Below are positions 8,145 to 15,109 of a stretch of DNA of 64,000 nucleotides, piece after piece (the stretch's first letter is position 1; each line of letters starts with the position of its first letter). The stretch comes from Clostridiales bacterium (GTDB lineage Bacteria > Bacillota > Clostridia > Christensenellales > Aristaeellaceae), in contig SFIM01000001.1 of NCBI GenBank assembly GCA_004556155.1, forward strand, positions 62,001 through 126,000. The letters are read 5' to 3'. The translations under genes and the position numbers were made by a program. The notes below the pieces were generated by a model that saw only the letters and a program-made list of their open reading frames with translations, had not been told where the DNA came from and did no database searches.

Positions 8145-9079
8145 TGGACGAAAAGCTGTGGATCAGGGCGCTGATGGACGAAGGCTCCTATGTGCCTTTT
8201 GTAAACGAACGCGCGGGCGTGACGGGCGGCATGGGGCTGATGGACGGCCGTCCTGTTTGCTGCGTGCGCGCGGGCGAAACCAACGATCCATCCGGCGCGG
8301 ACGCGGCGCTTTGCGCGCTGCTTGCGCAGGTATCGCGCCTGGCGATGCCGGTGATCCTGCTGGAGGCGCAGGGCAGCCTGCCCGGCGCGTGCCGGGAGCT
8401 TTCGCGCCTGAGCGGCGTATGCCCGCTGATCTGCGTGCAAAGCGCGGATACGCATCCGTTAACCGCCGCGCTGTGCGATGTGCGCGTCGGCTGGGGCGAT
8501 GCGAATATGCGCGCCTCCTGCACGGATATCTGCGCCGCCGACGAGCCGGACGCGCTGGAAACGGTACGCAATCTGCTTAGCCTCCTGCCGGGCAGCTGCG
8601 CGGAGGACGCGCCGCTGCTGGGCGCGCAGACGGCTGCCGAGCCAGTAAGGGCGGGCGACTGCCTACCCCTGGCGCTGCATGCCTGTGCGGACGCGGGCGC
8701 CGAGCTGCCGCTCTACGCGGGGACGCAGGGCGAGGCCTTCCTTTGCCGCATCAATGGCCGCGTGTGCGTATGCGCGGCTGTCAGCGGGGATGTGCCGCCG
8801 CCCGGCCTGACGCGCCTGATGCGCATGGGCGATGCGTTTTCCCTGCCGCTGATACTGGCGCTGGCGGGCGAGCTGCCCCATGATCCTGCGCTGTATTACG
8901 CGCTTTCGGCGGCCACAACGGTGAAGCTCTGCGTCAGCGATGCGGCGCAGCCGCCGCTGTTTGACTGGACGCTGGCAGGCACGGACAGGCTGCGCGGGCG
9001 CATGGCCGCGGCGCTGGAGGTGCTTGCCTCCAAGCGCGATGTGCTGCTGCCGCGCAAGCATGGCAACATGCCGCTGTGA
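8141..9079 (+). CDS. Shortened acyl-CoA carboxyltransferase-like protein
   Basis: A 312-residue protein resembling a compacted carboxyltransferase beta subunit (PccB/MmdA type, usually about 510 aa). Family landmarks are in order: RALMDEGSYVPF...GVTGGMGLMDGRPV (matching D-E-G-S-F-x-E-F and V-V-T-G-x-G-x-I-D-G-R-P-V), ADEPDALETVRNLLSLLP (matching D-E-x-x-A-L-E-x-I-R-x-L-L-S-Y-L-P), MGDAFSLPLILAL in the second half, and the terminal KRDVLLPRKHGNMPL (matching P-x-K-H-G-N-I-P-L). The Gly-rich segments that hold the acyl-CoA carbonyl and biotin look lost or replaced, so catalysis is doubtful. The start ATG at 8141 overlaps the rsmI stop; ATG 8144 is also possible. Homology is my reading of motifs and the role is unknown. 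Confidence 0.6.
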   Translation: MMDEKLWIRALMDEGSYVPFVNERAGVTGGMGLMDGRPVCCVRAGETNDPSGADAALCALLAQVSRLAMPVILLEAQGSLPGACRELSRLSGVCPLICVQSADTHPLTAALCDVRVGWGDANMRASCTDICAADEPDALETVRNLLSLLPGSCAEDAPLLGAQTAAEPVRAGDCLPLALHACADAGAELPLYAGTQGEAFLCRINGRVCVCAAVSGDVPPPGLTRLMRMGDAFSLPLILALAGELPHDPALYYALSAATTVKLCVSDAAQPPLFDWTLAGTDRLRGRMAAALEVLASKRDVLLPRKHGNMPL

Positions 9080-9089
9080 GGGAAAGAGC

Positions 9090-9290
9090 ATGACGAGCAT
9101 ATCAATCTGGGGGCTGATCGGCCTGTGCTGTCTGTGCGCGCTGCTGGGCGCGGGCGCAGCGCTTCTGATGCTTAAATGTGTGAAAAAACCGTCCTCAAAG
9201 CCGGAAACTCCGCAAACACTGCCCCGCCGCGCGCAGCCCTCGCAATGGCGCAGGATGGGCCGGGACGAGCAGCTCTATAACGGCCGCTGA
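9090..9290 (+). CDS. Small single-pass membrane protein
   Basis: 66 residues starting MTSISIWGLIGLCCLCALL. One hydrophobic segment spans about residues 6-28, followed by a basic, Pro-rich tail (KCVKKPSSKPETPQTLPRR). GAGGGAAAGAGC precedes the ATG, 10 nt after the carboxyltransferase-like gene. The size and layout (N-terminal membrane anchor, polar tail) resemble OadG/MmdD gamma subunits of sodium-pumping decarboxylases. That would fit the neighbour, but no diagnostic motif is visible and no biotin-carrier or beta-subunit gene is nearby. Function unassigned. Confidence 0.6.
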   Translation: MTSISIWGLIGLCCLCALLGAGAALLMLKCVKKPSSKPETPQTLPRRAQPSQWRRMGRDEQLYNGR

Positions 9291-9342
9291 TTTTTATAGA
9301 TAAGCAATCAAAGCATCGGAAGCTATAACAGGAGGATTTACA

Positions 9343-9485
9343 ATGAAAAAATAGGATTAGGTATTGCAATACTGCTCTTTGCGATCATAATTGCTCTTTA
9401 TTCATCAGGAATGGGAGTACTTGTTATCGGAATTGGGATTGTAGGATTGATTCTTTCAATCATAGGATTTATGGAACGCAAGTAA
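9343..9485 (+). pseudogene. Frameshifted two-helix membrane peptide gene
   Basis: A textbook ribosome site (AGGAGG at 9330-9335) precedes ATG AAA AAA TAG. The A-tract after the ATG has six A; with seven, or after a -1 slip, the frame opens to MKKIGLGIAILLFAIII... and continues to the TAA at 9483-9485. That gives about 46 residues with two hydrophobic stretches and a terminal FMERK. Either the gene is inactivated, or expression depends on slippage on the homopolymer, or the assembly lost one A. It is AT-rich, unlike the genes before it, and begins the accessory insert. Confidence 0.6.
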
Positions 9486-9491
9486 AATAAC

Positions 9492-9610
9492 TTCGAGTTT
9501 GTCGATTTGATTTGCCTCGCTTTTTTATCAGCCGCAGCGAATAAGTGCCCTCTTTTGCCAATTGCTTGTGGTCAAGCTGAACATGTGCTATACGTACTGT
9601 CGGTTTAATA
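9492..9610 (+). repeat. Gene-spacer repeat, copy 1
   Basis: Begins 6 nt after the frameshifted peptide gene. It shares the ordered blocks TCGATTTGATT, GCTTTTTT, ATCA-CC-CAG-GAATAA, TTGCCAATT, TGAACATGTGCTATA and CTGTCGGTTTAAT with copy 2 at 9979-10087. It ends about 28 nt before the next start codon and carries a weak promoter-like TTGCCA...TGCTATAC. Confidence 0.7.
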
Positions 9611-9638
9611 AATCGGGGTTTTTGTATAGGTAAGGGAT

Positions 9639-9968
9639 ATGGCAAAACATGAGTTTGGAATTATGATAAATTCCCCCCAGCCCGGCAAAAGATATGACAA
9701 GTATGAGCCTGAGAAATATGCCTGTATTTCCGTTGATGATGTCTATTTGGAAGGTATAGGTGAAAGGATTTTATCCGTTGACTTTTATTGGCACACGCTT
9801 TCTGTTAAAGGCAAGGGGCTTTCCTATTATGGGATTACGCTTGTTCCGCCCAGTTCCTTGAAAGCATTTATCGATGCCATTACTGATAATTCTGAGCTAT
9901 CCAAACTAAAGGAACTGTTAGAAAAGGCAATGGACAGTAACAAATGGGTAATTCATTATGGACTTTGA
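9639..9968 (+). CDS. Hypothetical 109-aa protein of the accessory insert
   Basis: A soluble, acidic, Tyr-rich protein (MAKHEFGIMINSPQPGKRYD...). It contains YEPEKYACISVDD, FYWHTLSVKGKGLSYYGITL and a C-terminal WVIHYGL. No signal peptide or membrane segment is visible. A ribosome site is weak (TAAGGGAT). I do not recognise the family with confidence. The compact form and location among accessory genes would suit an immunity-type protein, but that is speculation. Its AT-rich codons differ sharply from the GTG/CTG/GCG-rich genes on either side, indicating transfer. Confidence 0.7.
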   Translation: MAKHEFGIMINSPQPGKRYDKYEPEKYACISVDDVYLEGIGERILSVDFYWHTLSVKGKGLSYYGITLVPPSSLKAFIDAITDNSELSKLKELLEKAMDSNKWVIHYGL

Positions 9969-9978
9969 GAGAGATGGC

Positions 9979-10087
9979 TTCTGGATTATCGATTTGATTC
10001 GCCCTGCTTTTTTTTATCAACCACAGTGAATAAACACGTTCTTGCCAATTTGAACGTGTGCTATATTTCCTGTCAGTTTAATCAGAA
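9979..10087 (+). repeat. Gene-spacer repeat, copy 2
   Basis: Starts 11 nt after the 109-aa gene and ends about 16 nt before the kinase-like gene. It aligns with copy 1 across its length, with a gap near the middle. It contains an 8-bp inverted repeat, ACACGTTC (10034-10041) with GAACGTGT (10052-10059), and an extended -10-like TGCTATATT. Confidence 0.7.
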
Positions 10088-10103
10088 TTTGTGGAGGATC
10101 GGT

Positions 10104-10598
10104 ATGAAAACTCTGTATTTGATTGGCGGTACAATGGGTGTTGGCAAAACAACAATCAGCCGACAGTTGAAAAAAGACTTGCACAACAGTGTTTTTTTGG
10201 ACGGTGACTGGTGTTGGGATGCCGATCCGTTTCAGCTAACGGAAGAAACAAAAGAAATGGTCATGCGTAATATTTGCTTTCTGTTGAACAACTTTCTTCG
10301 TTGCACTGCTTACGATAACATTATTCTTTGCTGGGTCATGCATGAGCAATACATCATCGATAGCATAATCAATGAGTTGGACACAAGCGCTTGCAGAGTC
10401 ATAAAAATATCCTTGATGACGGACGAAACAAATCTGAGAAATCGGTTGTCATCCGATATCGCTCGCGGACTCCGCACTGCCGATGTCATTGACAGAAGCG
10501 TCGGAAGGATTCGTATGTATCAGCTACTTGATACCGTAAAAATTGATACAAGCAATAAAACCGTTCGTGAAATTGCAGATGAGATTCTGAAACTTTAA
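10104..10598 (+). CDS. P-loop nucleotide/small-molecule kinase
   Basis: 164 residues starting at ATG 10104 (MKTLYLIGGTMGVGKTTISR) after GTGGAGGATCGGT; a longer in-frame extension reaches back into the repeat. The Walker A is GGTMGVGKTT at residues 8-17. FLDGDWCW resembles the Walker-B/substrate loop of AAA_33 or chloramphenicol-phosphotransferase-like kinases. An Arg-containing RNRLSSDIARGLR lid and a C-terminal IDTSNKTVREIADEIL follow. Likely a small ATP-dependent kinase with unknown substrate. AT-rich like its neighbours in the insert. Confidence 0.75.
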   Translation: MKTLYLIGGTMGVGKTTISRQLKKDLHNSVFLDGDWCWDADPFQLTEETKEMVMRNICFLLNNFLRCTAYDNIILCWVMHEQYIIDSIINELDTSACRVIKISLMTDETNLRNRLSSDIARGLRTADVIDRSVGRIRMYQLLDTVKIDTSNKTVREIADEILKL

Positions 10599-10608
10599 TA
10601 CTGACAAA

Positions 10609-10708
10609 TTCCAGTTTATCGACTTGATTCGTCCCACTCCTTCATTCCCCATTTTTTTATCCTTAATGCCATCCGGTTTTTGACAATTGCTATCCAACGT
10701 GTTATAAT
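10609..10708 (+). repeat. Gene-spacer repeat, copy 3 (most diverged)
   Basis: Begins 10 nt after the kinase gene with TTCCAGTTTATCGACTTGATTCG, matching the first block of copies 1 and 2. It then diverges, and ends in TTGACAATTGCTATCC-AACGTGTTATAAT, which aligns with the TTGCCAATT...GAACGTGTGCTATA block of the others. Confidence 0.55.
10680..10708 (+). promoter_or_regulatory. Consensus sigma-A promoter for the panT-coaX unit
   Basis: TTGACA (10680-10685), a 17-nt spacer, TATAAT (10703-10708). It lies inside spacer-repeat copy 3 and would give a leader of about 80 nt before the S-component gene. Confidence 0.88.
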
Positions 10709-10716
10709 GCACCCGT

Positions 10717-10783
10717 CGATACCCGCAGGGGATCGAACAATACATCGAAAAGGAAGGTTCGTCAGGTATCCCATGGGAACCTG
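10717..10783 (+). promoter_or_regulatory. Structured leader before the S-component gene
   Basis: Two hairpins lie between the promoter and the start codon: CGATACCC-GCA-GGGGATCG (10717-10735) and CAGGT...ACCTG (10763-10783) with an inner CCC/GGG. GGTTC just upstream could pair alternatively with GAACC. No riboswitch class is recognised and no U-run terminator is present. Regulation at initiation or RNA stability is possible. Confidence 0.35.
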
Positions 10784-10796
10784 AACGGAAAACAGC

Positions 10797-11390
10797 ATGA
10801 AAAACAGAATAACGCTCTATCGCATGACGGCTGCGGCGCTTTTGATGGCGCTGGTGTTTGTACTGGGCATGACCCCGCTGGGACTGATCCCGCTGGGCTT
10901 CATCAATGTGACCATCCTGTGCGTGCCGGTCATTACCGGCGCGCTCGTGCTGGGTGCGCGCAGCGGCCTGCTGCTGGGGCTTTGCTTTGGCACGGCCAGC
11001 ACGCTGAGCATGCTGGGCATTTCTTTAACCCCGCCCTCCGCGCTGGCCTCCACGCTGTTTGCAGCCTCGCCCGCCTGCGCGCTGATCATGTGCTATGCGC
11101 CGCGCCTGCTGGTGCCCATGGCCGCGCTGGGCGTGTATAAGCTGCTGGGCAAGCATGAAAAAATCGCCATGCCCATTGCGGCGGCGGCTGGCTCCCTGAC
11201 CAATACGGTGCTGTATCTGGGGTTGATGCTGCTGTTTTACGCCATGAACGGCCTGGATTCGGCCAGGATCCTGGGCTTGATCGCCGGCACAGGGCTGATC
11301 GGCGGCGGGTGCGAGGCCATTGCCGCGGCGCTGATTGTAACGCCCGCGGTGCTGGCGCTGCGCAAAACGAAAATCGGAGCCAAAGCCTGA
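10797..11390 (+). CDS. ECF transporter S-component, probable pantothenate uptake
   Basis: A 197-residue integral membrane protein (MKNRITLYRMTAAALLMAL...). About six hydrophobic segments and the N-terminal Met-Ala-Leu-rich helix are typical of energy-coupling-factor substrate-binding subunits. It captures a vitamin outside and works with a shared EcfA/A'/T module not present here. The gene directly downstream is pantothenate kinase coaX, so pantothenate (a PanT-type protein) is the best substrate guess from context alone. Downstream of a near-perfect promoter; the ribosome site is weak. Confidence 0.78.
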   Translation: MKNRITLYRMTAAALLMALVFVLGMTPLGLIPLGFINVTILCVPVITGALVLGARSGLLLGLCFGTASTLSMLGISLTPPSALASTLFAASPACALIMCYAPRLLVPMAALGVYKLLGKHEKIAMPIAAAAGSLTNTVLYLGLMLLFYAMNGLDSARILGLIAGTGLIGGGCEAIAAALIVTPAVLALRKTKIGAKA

Positions 11391-11417
11391 CGGGCTGCGG
11401 ACGACGGAGGAACGCAC

Positions 11418-12191
11418 ATGATTTTTACGATGGATATCGGCAACACCAACATCAAAACCGGCCTGTTCCAGGGCAAGGAGCTGGTGCGCTACTGGCGGCT
11501 TTCCACCAATCGCAGCAGCACCAGCGACGAATACGGCATGCTGGTGACCAACCTGTTCCGCAGCGCGGGGCTGAGCCCCGACCAGGTGACGGGCATTATG
11601 CTGTCCAGCGTGGTGCCGCCGGTCAACTTTACCATCGAGCACATGTGCAACGATTACTTTGGCATCGCGCCCAAGTTTGTGGTGCCGGGCGTAAAAACGG
11701 GCATCAACATTCAGTATGATAATCCCCGCGCGCTGGGCAGCGACCGCATTTGCAACGCGGTGGCCGTGCAGGCATTCTATGGCGCGCCGTGCATCTTCAT
11801 CGATTTCGGCACGGCCACAACCTTCGGCGTGGTGGATGAAAAGGGCGCGTTTGTGGGCGGCTGCATCTGCCCCGGCATCAAGCTGGCCAGCGAGGCGCTG
11901 GTGCGCGGCACCTCCAAGCTGCCCAATTTCGAGCTGGTCAAGCCCGACAGCGTGATCGGCAAGAATACGATCACCAACCTGCAGGCGGGCATGATTTACG
12001 GTTACGTCGGCCAGGTGGAATACCTGATTAAAAAAATGAAGCGTGAGATTGGCCGCGACGACGCCGTGGTGGTAGCCACCGGCGGCATGGCGCGCATGAT
12101 TGCCTCCGAAACCAGGGTGATCGATCAGATTGACGGCCTGCTGACCCTGAAGGGTCTGCGGCTGATTTACGAGCGCAACGCGGAGGGCTGA
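11418..12191 (+). CDS. coaX: Type III pantothenate kinase
   Basis: First step of coenzyme A synthesis: ATP-dependent phosphorylation of pantothenate by the ASKHA-fold type III enzyme, which needs a monovalent cation and resists CoA feedback. 257 residues. The phosphate-binding motif is MDIGNTNIKTGLF, the adenosine/second phosphate motif is IDFGTATTFGVVD, and GGCICPGIKLASEAL and ATGGMARMIA follow. CGGAGGAACGCAC precedes the ATG. It follows the vitamin S-component by 27 nt, forming a pantothenate uptake-activation pair. Confidence 0.96.
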   Translation: MIFTMDIGNTNIKTGLFQGKELVRYWRLSTNRSSTSDEYGMLVTNLFRSAGLSPDQVTGIMLSSVVPPVNFTIEHMCNDYFGIAPKFVVPGVKTGINIQYDNPRALGSDRICNAVAVQAFYGAPCIFIDFGTATTFGVVDEKGAFVGGCICPGIKLASEALVRGTSKLPNFELVKPDSVIGKNTITNLQAGMIYGYVGQVEYLIKKMKREIGRDDAVVVATGGMARMIASETRVIDQIDGLLTLKGLRLIYERNAEG

Positions 12192-12195
12192 AACG

Positions 12196-13542
12196 ATGCG
12201 CGGACGGCATAAACGCATTTCTGCGGGCACGATTGTCATGACCATAGCGGCGGCAATCGTGCTCTTTTGCGCCATATGGATGATCCTGGCCATCCGCAAC
12301 CCCAATGCAGACCTGAGCATGGACGCCGAGCGCCTGGTCAGCTCCATTGGCGAATTGGCGGCGGCGTCGCGTCCGCAGGCTACCGCGCAGACAATGCCCG
12401 GCCTGCCGCGCCCGACGGCTGCTCCGCAAATGTACGCGGCTCCGACAGCGCTGGCAGCACAGCCTTCCGCCGTGCCGCAGCAGCCTGCCGCAGCGCAGCC
12501 GACCCAATCGGCCAGTGATATCCGTACGCTGACGCTGACCGTCAGCGGAGAAATTGCCTTTGACAGCGATGTCATAGCCGGCACGCTCAATGCGGCGGCA
12601 GGGCAATACAATCTGTCTGAAACGCTCAGCGCTATCCAGCATGAGGCGCGCGCGGACGCGGGCATCGCCCTGATGCACAGACTGCCCAGCACGAGCGCGG
12701 CTAACGGGCGCGCGGCGGAGCAGGCGGCTGCGGCCATTCATGACGCAGGATTTCAATATGTGCTGCTGAACAGTGAAAAGGCTCTTGAAACGGGTGAAAA
12801 CGGCGCAGCGCGCATGCTGTCCGCCCTGCAAAGCGCGGGCGTTACGCCGCTTGGCCTGCGCAGTGCCGCAGGGCCGAGCACGGCGAAGACCATCAGTATC
12901 CGCGGCATCTCCATCGCCGTGCTGGCCTATACCGATACCCTGTCGGCGGACAGTAAAAAGGCGGTGCCAGATGCGGCGGCGCGCGAACGCATGGTGACGG
13001 TCTTTGATGCTGATCAGGCCCGGCAGGATATTCGCGCGGCGCGCGAGAGCGGAGCCGATATCGTGCTGGTTGCCATGCATTGGGGCGGCGCAAACGATAC
13101 CGCGCCTACTGCCGCGCAGCGTACGGCGGCGCAGGCATTGTGCGAGGCAGGGGCGGATATCATCATCGGCGCGCACAGCAACGCCGTGCAGCCGGTGGAG
13201 TATCTGTCCAGCGCGCAGGATACGGCGCACAGCACGCTGGTTGCCTGGTCGATGGGCACGCTGCTGAGCGCCTCCCGAGCCAACCGTGAGGTGGTATCCG
13301 GCATGCTGCTGCACCTGACGCTCACCTATGATATGCAGCGCCGGGCGCTCAGCATTGCCTCGGTTCAGTATACGCCCACCTATTGCTGGGGGCAGAAAAC
13401 CGACGCGCTGTATAAATACCGCGTGCTGTGCAGCGCGGAGGAAGCGCCGAATGATATGATCCAAAAGCAGCGGGAAATCATGGGCCGCGCGCTCAAATTG
13501 ATTCAGGATACCATGGCCAAGGGCGTGGCGGTGCAGCGATAA
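12196..13542 (+). CDS. CapA-family (PGA_cap) exported metallophosphoesterase-like protein
   Basis: 448 residues with an N-terminal transmembrane anchor (about 12-34) and a long Ala/Pro/Gln-rich linker (about 60-115). The poly-gamma-glutamate CapA-type domain includes ADIVLVAMHWGG, GADIIIGAHSNAVQPVEY and a Trp-Ser-Met-Gly-Thr-Leu strand, matching the conserved H-x-G and G-A-H-x-H/N-x-x-Q/P motifs. The first metal motif is SGEIAFDSD rather than the usual G-D-(I/V)-M, so one ligand may be changed. The start is 4 nt after coaX, suggesting coupling. No capB/capC nearby, so capsule synthesis is not implied; an envelope role is likely. Confidence 0.82.
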   Translation: MRGRHKRISAGTIVMTIAAAIVLFCAIWMILAIRNPNADLSMDAERLVSSIGELAAASRPQATAQTMPGLPRPTAAPQMYAAPTALAAQPSAVPQQPAAAQPTQSASDIRTLTLTVSGEIAFDSDVIAGTLNAAAGQYNLSETLSAIQHEARADAGIALMHRLPSTSAANGRAAEQAAAAIHDAGFQYVLLNSEKALETGENGAARMLSALQSAGVTPLGLRSAAGPSTAKTISIRGISIAVLAYTDTLSADSKKAVPDAAARERMVTVFDADQARQDIRAARESGADIVLVAMHWGGANDTAPTAAQRTAAQALCEAGADIIIGAHSNAVQPVEYLSSAQDTAHSTLVAWSMGTLLSASRANREVVSGMLLHLTLTYDMQRRALSIASVQYTPTYCWGQKTDALYKYRVLCSAEEAPNDMIQKQREIMGRALKLIQDTMAKGVAVQR

Positions 13543-13550
13543 TAAAAAAT

Positions 13551-13580
13551 GGGCGCGGAAAGCGATTGGCTTCCGCGCCC
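13551..13580. terminator. Bidirectional terminator between convergent genes
   Basis: GGGCGCGGAA (13551-13560) pairs with TTCCGCGCCC (13571-13580). The minus-strand side reads into ATTTTTTATT (ends the carboxypeptidase gene), and the plus-strand side into AGCTTGTTT. Confidence 0.9.
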
Positions 13581-13599
13581 AGCTTGTTTAAAAATAGTT

Positions 13600-15009
13600 T
13601 TAACGATAGTAGCGCGAGATCGGCTTTACGGCCTTGCGGCGCGGTTTCTTGCTGCGGAAGCCCATCAGGCGCTTGACGCCCTTGACGACGCCCCAGATCA
13701 CTGCAACCACGGCCACCAGGAACAGGAATATTTCAACCGTGAAGCGCGGGAAGGGATTGGGATCATTGAGCGTATCGGCAATCAGCTCGTCCAGCGAGGG
13801 AAAATCCAGCACGCGGCGAGACACACTGCGGGAGGCCACCAGCTCATATTCGATGGGCTCACCCTCTTCGGGGTAGTAGGTCAGGGTGGCCATGACCTCG
13901 CCCGCCGTGATGGGCGCGACGGGATCATGTACGTATTCGATGGCGACCAGATCGTTAAAGTTGCTGGACAGGTAATCCAGGCGGGATTGCAGGGTGACGA
14001 TGGTATCGTTGGTGGAATCGCTCAGCTTGTTCAGCGACAGCTCCAGCTTGCCCAGCTGCGGATCATTTAGATCGTATTTGGAAATTTCCAGCACCTTGGG
14101 GCTCATGGCGTACAGCTCGGCCACGCTGGTGCTGACATACTGGGTAAAGCCGTATTCCATCAGTTTTTTGGTATCGCTCCAGCATTTGGCATAGCTGCCG
14201 CAATTGAAAACGACGGAGATAAAGGTAACGCCATTCTTGGTGGCTGAGCCGACAAAACAGTAGCCTGCCTTGGAGGTATAGCCGGTTTTGATGCCGTTGG
14301 CGGCAGGGTAAACCGCGCTGTCGGAGCCAAACAGCTCGGCCATTTTGGAATCCAGACGGCGGGAGCCGTGCATGTTGGTGCGGGGCAGCGCATAGGTGGT
14401 GGTGGAAGCGATCTTTCGGAAGGTTTCATCCTGCATTGCTTCGCGGGCAATCAGCGCCATGTCGCGCGCCGTGGTATAGTGGTTATCGTCATGCAGGCCG
14501 CTGGGATTGACAAAATGCGTATTGGTGCAGCCAATGGAGGCTGCGTACTGATTCATCGTTTCAGCAAAAGCGTAGATGCTGCCGCTGATGGTTTCGGCGA
14601 TCACGTTGGCGCCGTCGTTACCGGATTTTACCATGGTAGCGTACAGCAGGTTTTCCAGCGGAAGCTGCTCGCCCTCGGACAGCGGAATGACGGAGGCTTT
14701 TTCTTCCAATTGCAATGCTGTCGCGCTGGTGGTGACCACATCGTCCAGGTTGCCCATCAGCAGGGCCAAATAAGTGGTTAATATCTTGGTGGTGGAAGCG
14801 GGGTACATGCGCACGTCCGCGTTCTTTTCATAGACCACCATGCCGCTGTTGACCTCAATCAGGATGGCTGCCGAAGCGCTCAGGTCGGTATCGTTGAGCT
14901 TTTCGGGATGGTTGCTGTCGTAGTCGGAGGAGGATGCCAGCGCTGCCGGGCACGCGCAAACGGCAAGCATCAGCACGGTCAGCAGCAAACAAACCAGGCG
15001 TTTGAACAT
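13600..15009 (-). CDS. D-alanyl-D-alanine carboxypeptidase (penicillin-binding protein, DacA/DacF type)
   Basis: Serine D,D-carboxypeptidase that trims the pentapeptide of peptidoglycan outside the membrane. 469 residues from ATG 15009 (MFKRLVCLLLTVLML) with AAGGAGGAG upstream. Signal peptide to about residue 26. Catalytic SxxK is PASTTK, SxN is KSGND, and the third box is IKTGYTSKAG. The C-terminal region has a transmembrane helix (FLFLVAVVAVIWGVV) and a basic tail (RSKKPRRKAVKPISRYYR), anchoring it. It is last in its unit, with a strong terminator behind it. Confidence 0.95.
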   Translation of the reverse strand: MFKRLVCLLLTVLMLAVCACPAALASSSDYDSNHPEKLNDTDLSASAAILIEVNSGMVVYEKNADVRMYPASTTKILTTYLALLMGNLDDVVTTSATALQLEEKASVIPLSEGEQLPLENLLYATMVKSGNDGANVIAETISGSIYAFAETMNQYAASIGCTNTHFVNPSGLHDDNHYTTARDMALIAREAMQDETFRKIASTTTYALPRTNMHGSRRLDSKMAELFGSDSAVYPAANGIKTGYTSKAGYCFVGSATKNGVTFISVVFNCGSYAKCWSDTKKLMEYGFTQYVSTSVAELYAMSPKVLEISKYDLNDPQLGKLELSLNKLSDSTNDTIVTLQSRLDYLSSNFNDLVAIEYVHDPVAPITAGEVMATLTYYPEEGEPIEYELVASRSVSRRVLDFPSLDELIADTLNDPNPFPRFTVEIFLFLVAVVAVIWGVVKGVKRLMGFRSKKPRRKAVKPISRYYR

Positions 15010-15061
15010 CCGCAGGCTCCTCCTTCGAAGTAAATACCGATATAGTATACCATAACGGCGC

Positions 15062-15095
15062 AAAAAAGTACAGCCCTGCCGGGAAGGGGCAGGGC
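15062..15095 (-). terminator. Terminator downstream of tmcAL
   Basis: On the minus strand GCCCTGCC (15088-15095) and GGCAGGGC (15073-15080) form a stem followed by TGTACTTTTTTG. It lies between tmcAL and the carboxypeptidase, so the latter probably has its own promoter. Confidence 0.85.
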
Positions 15096-15109
15096 GTATC
15101 AGGCAATTT

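Noticed and set aside
9492..10708. Integron attC sites for the gene-spacer array
   Set aside because: Spacers follow each gene as attC sites do, but I could not find the paired core motifs (RYYYAAC and GTTRRRY) or full-length dyad structure, and no integrase is in view.
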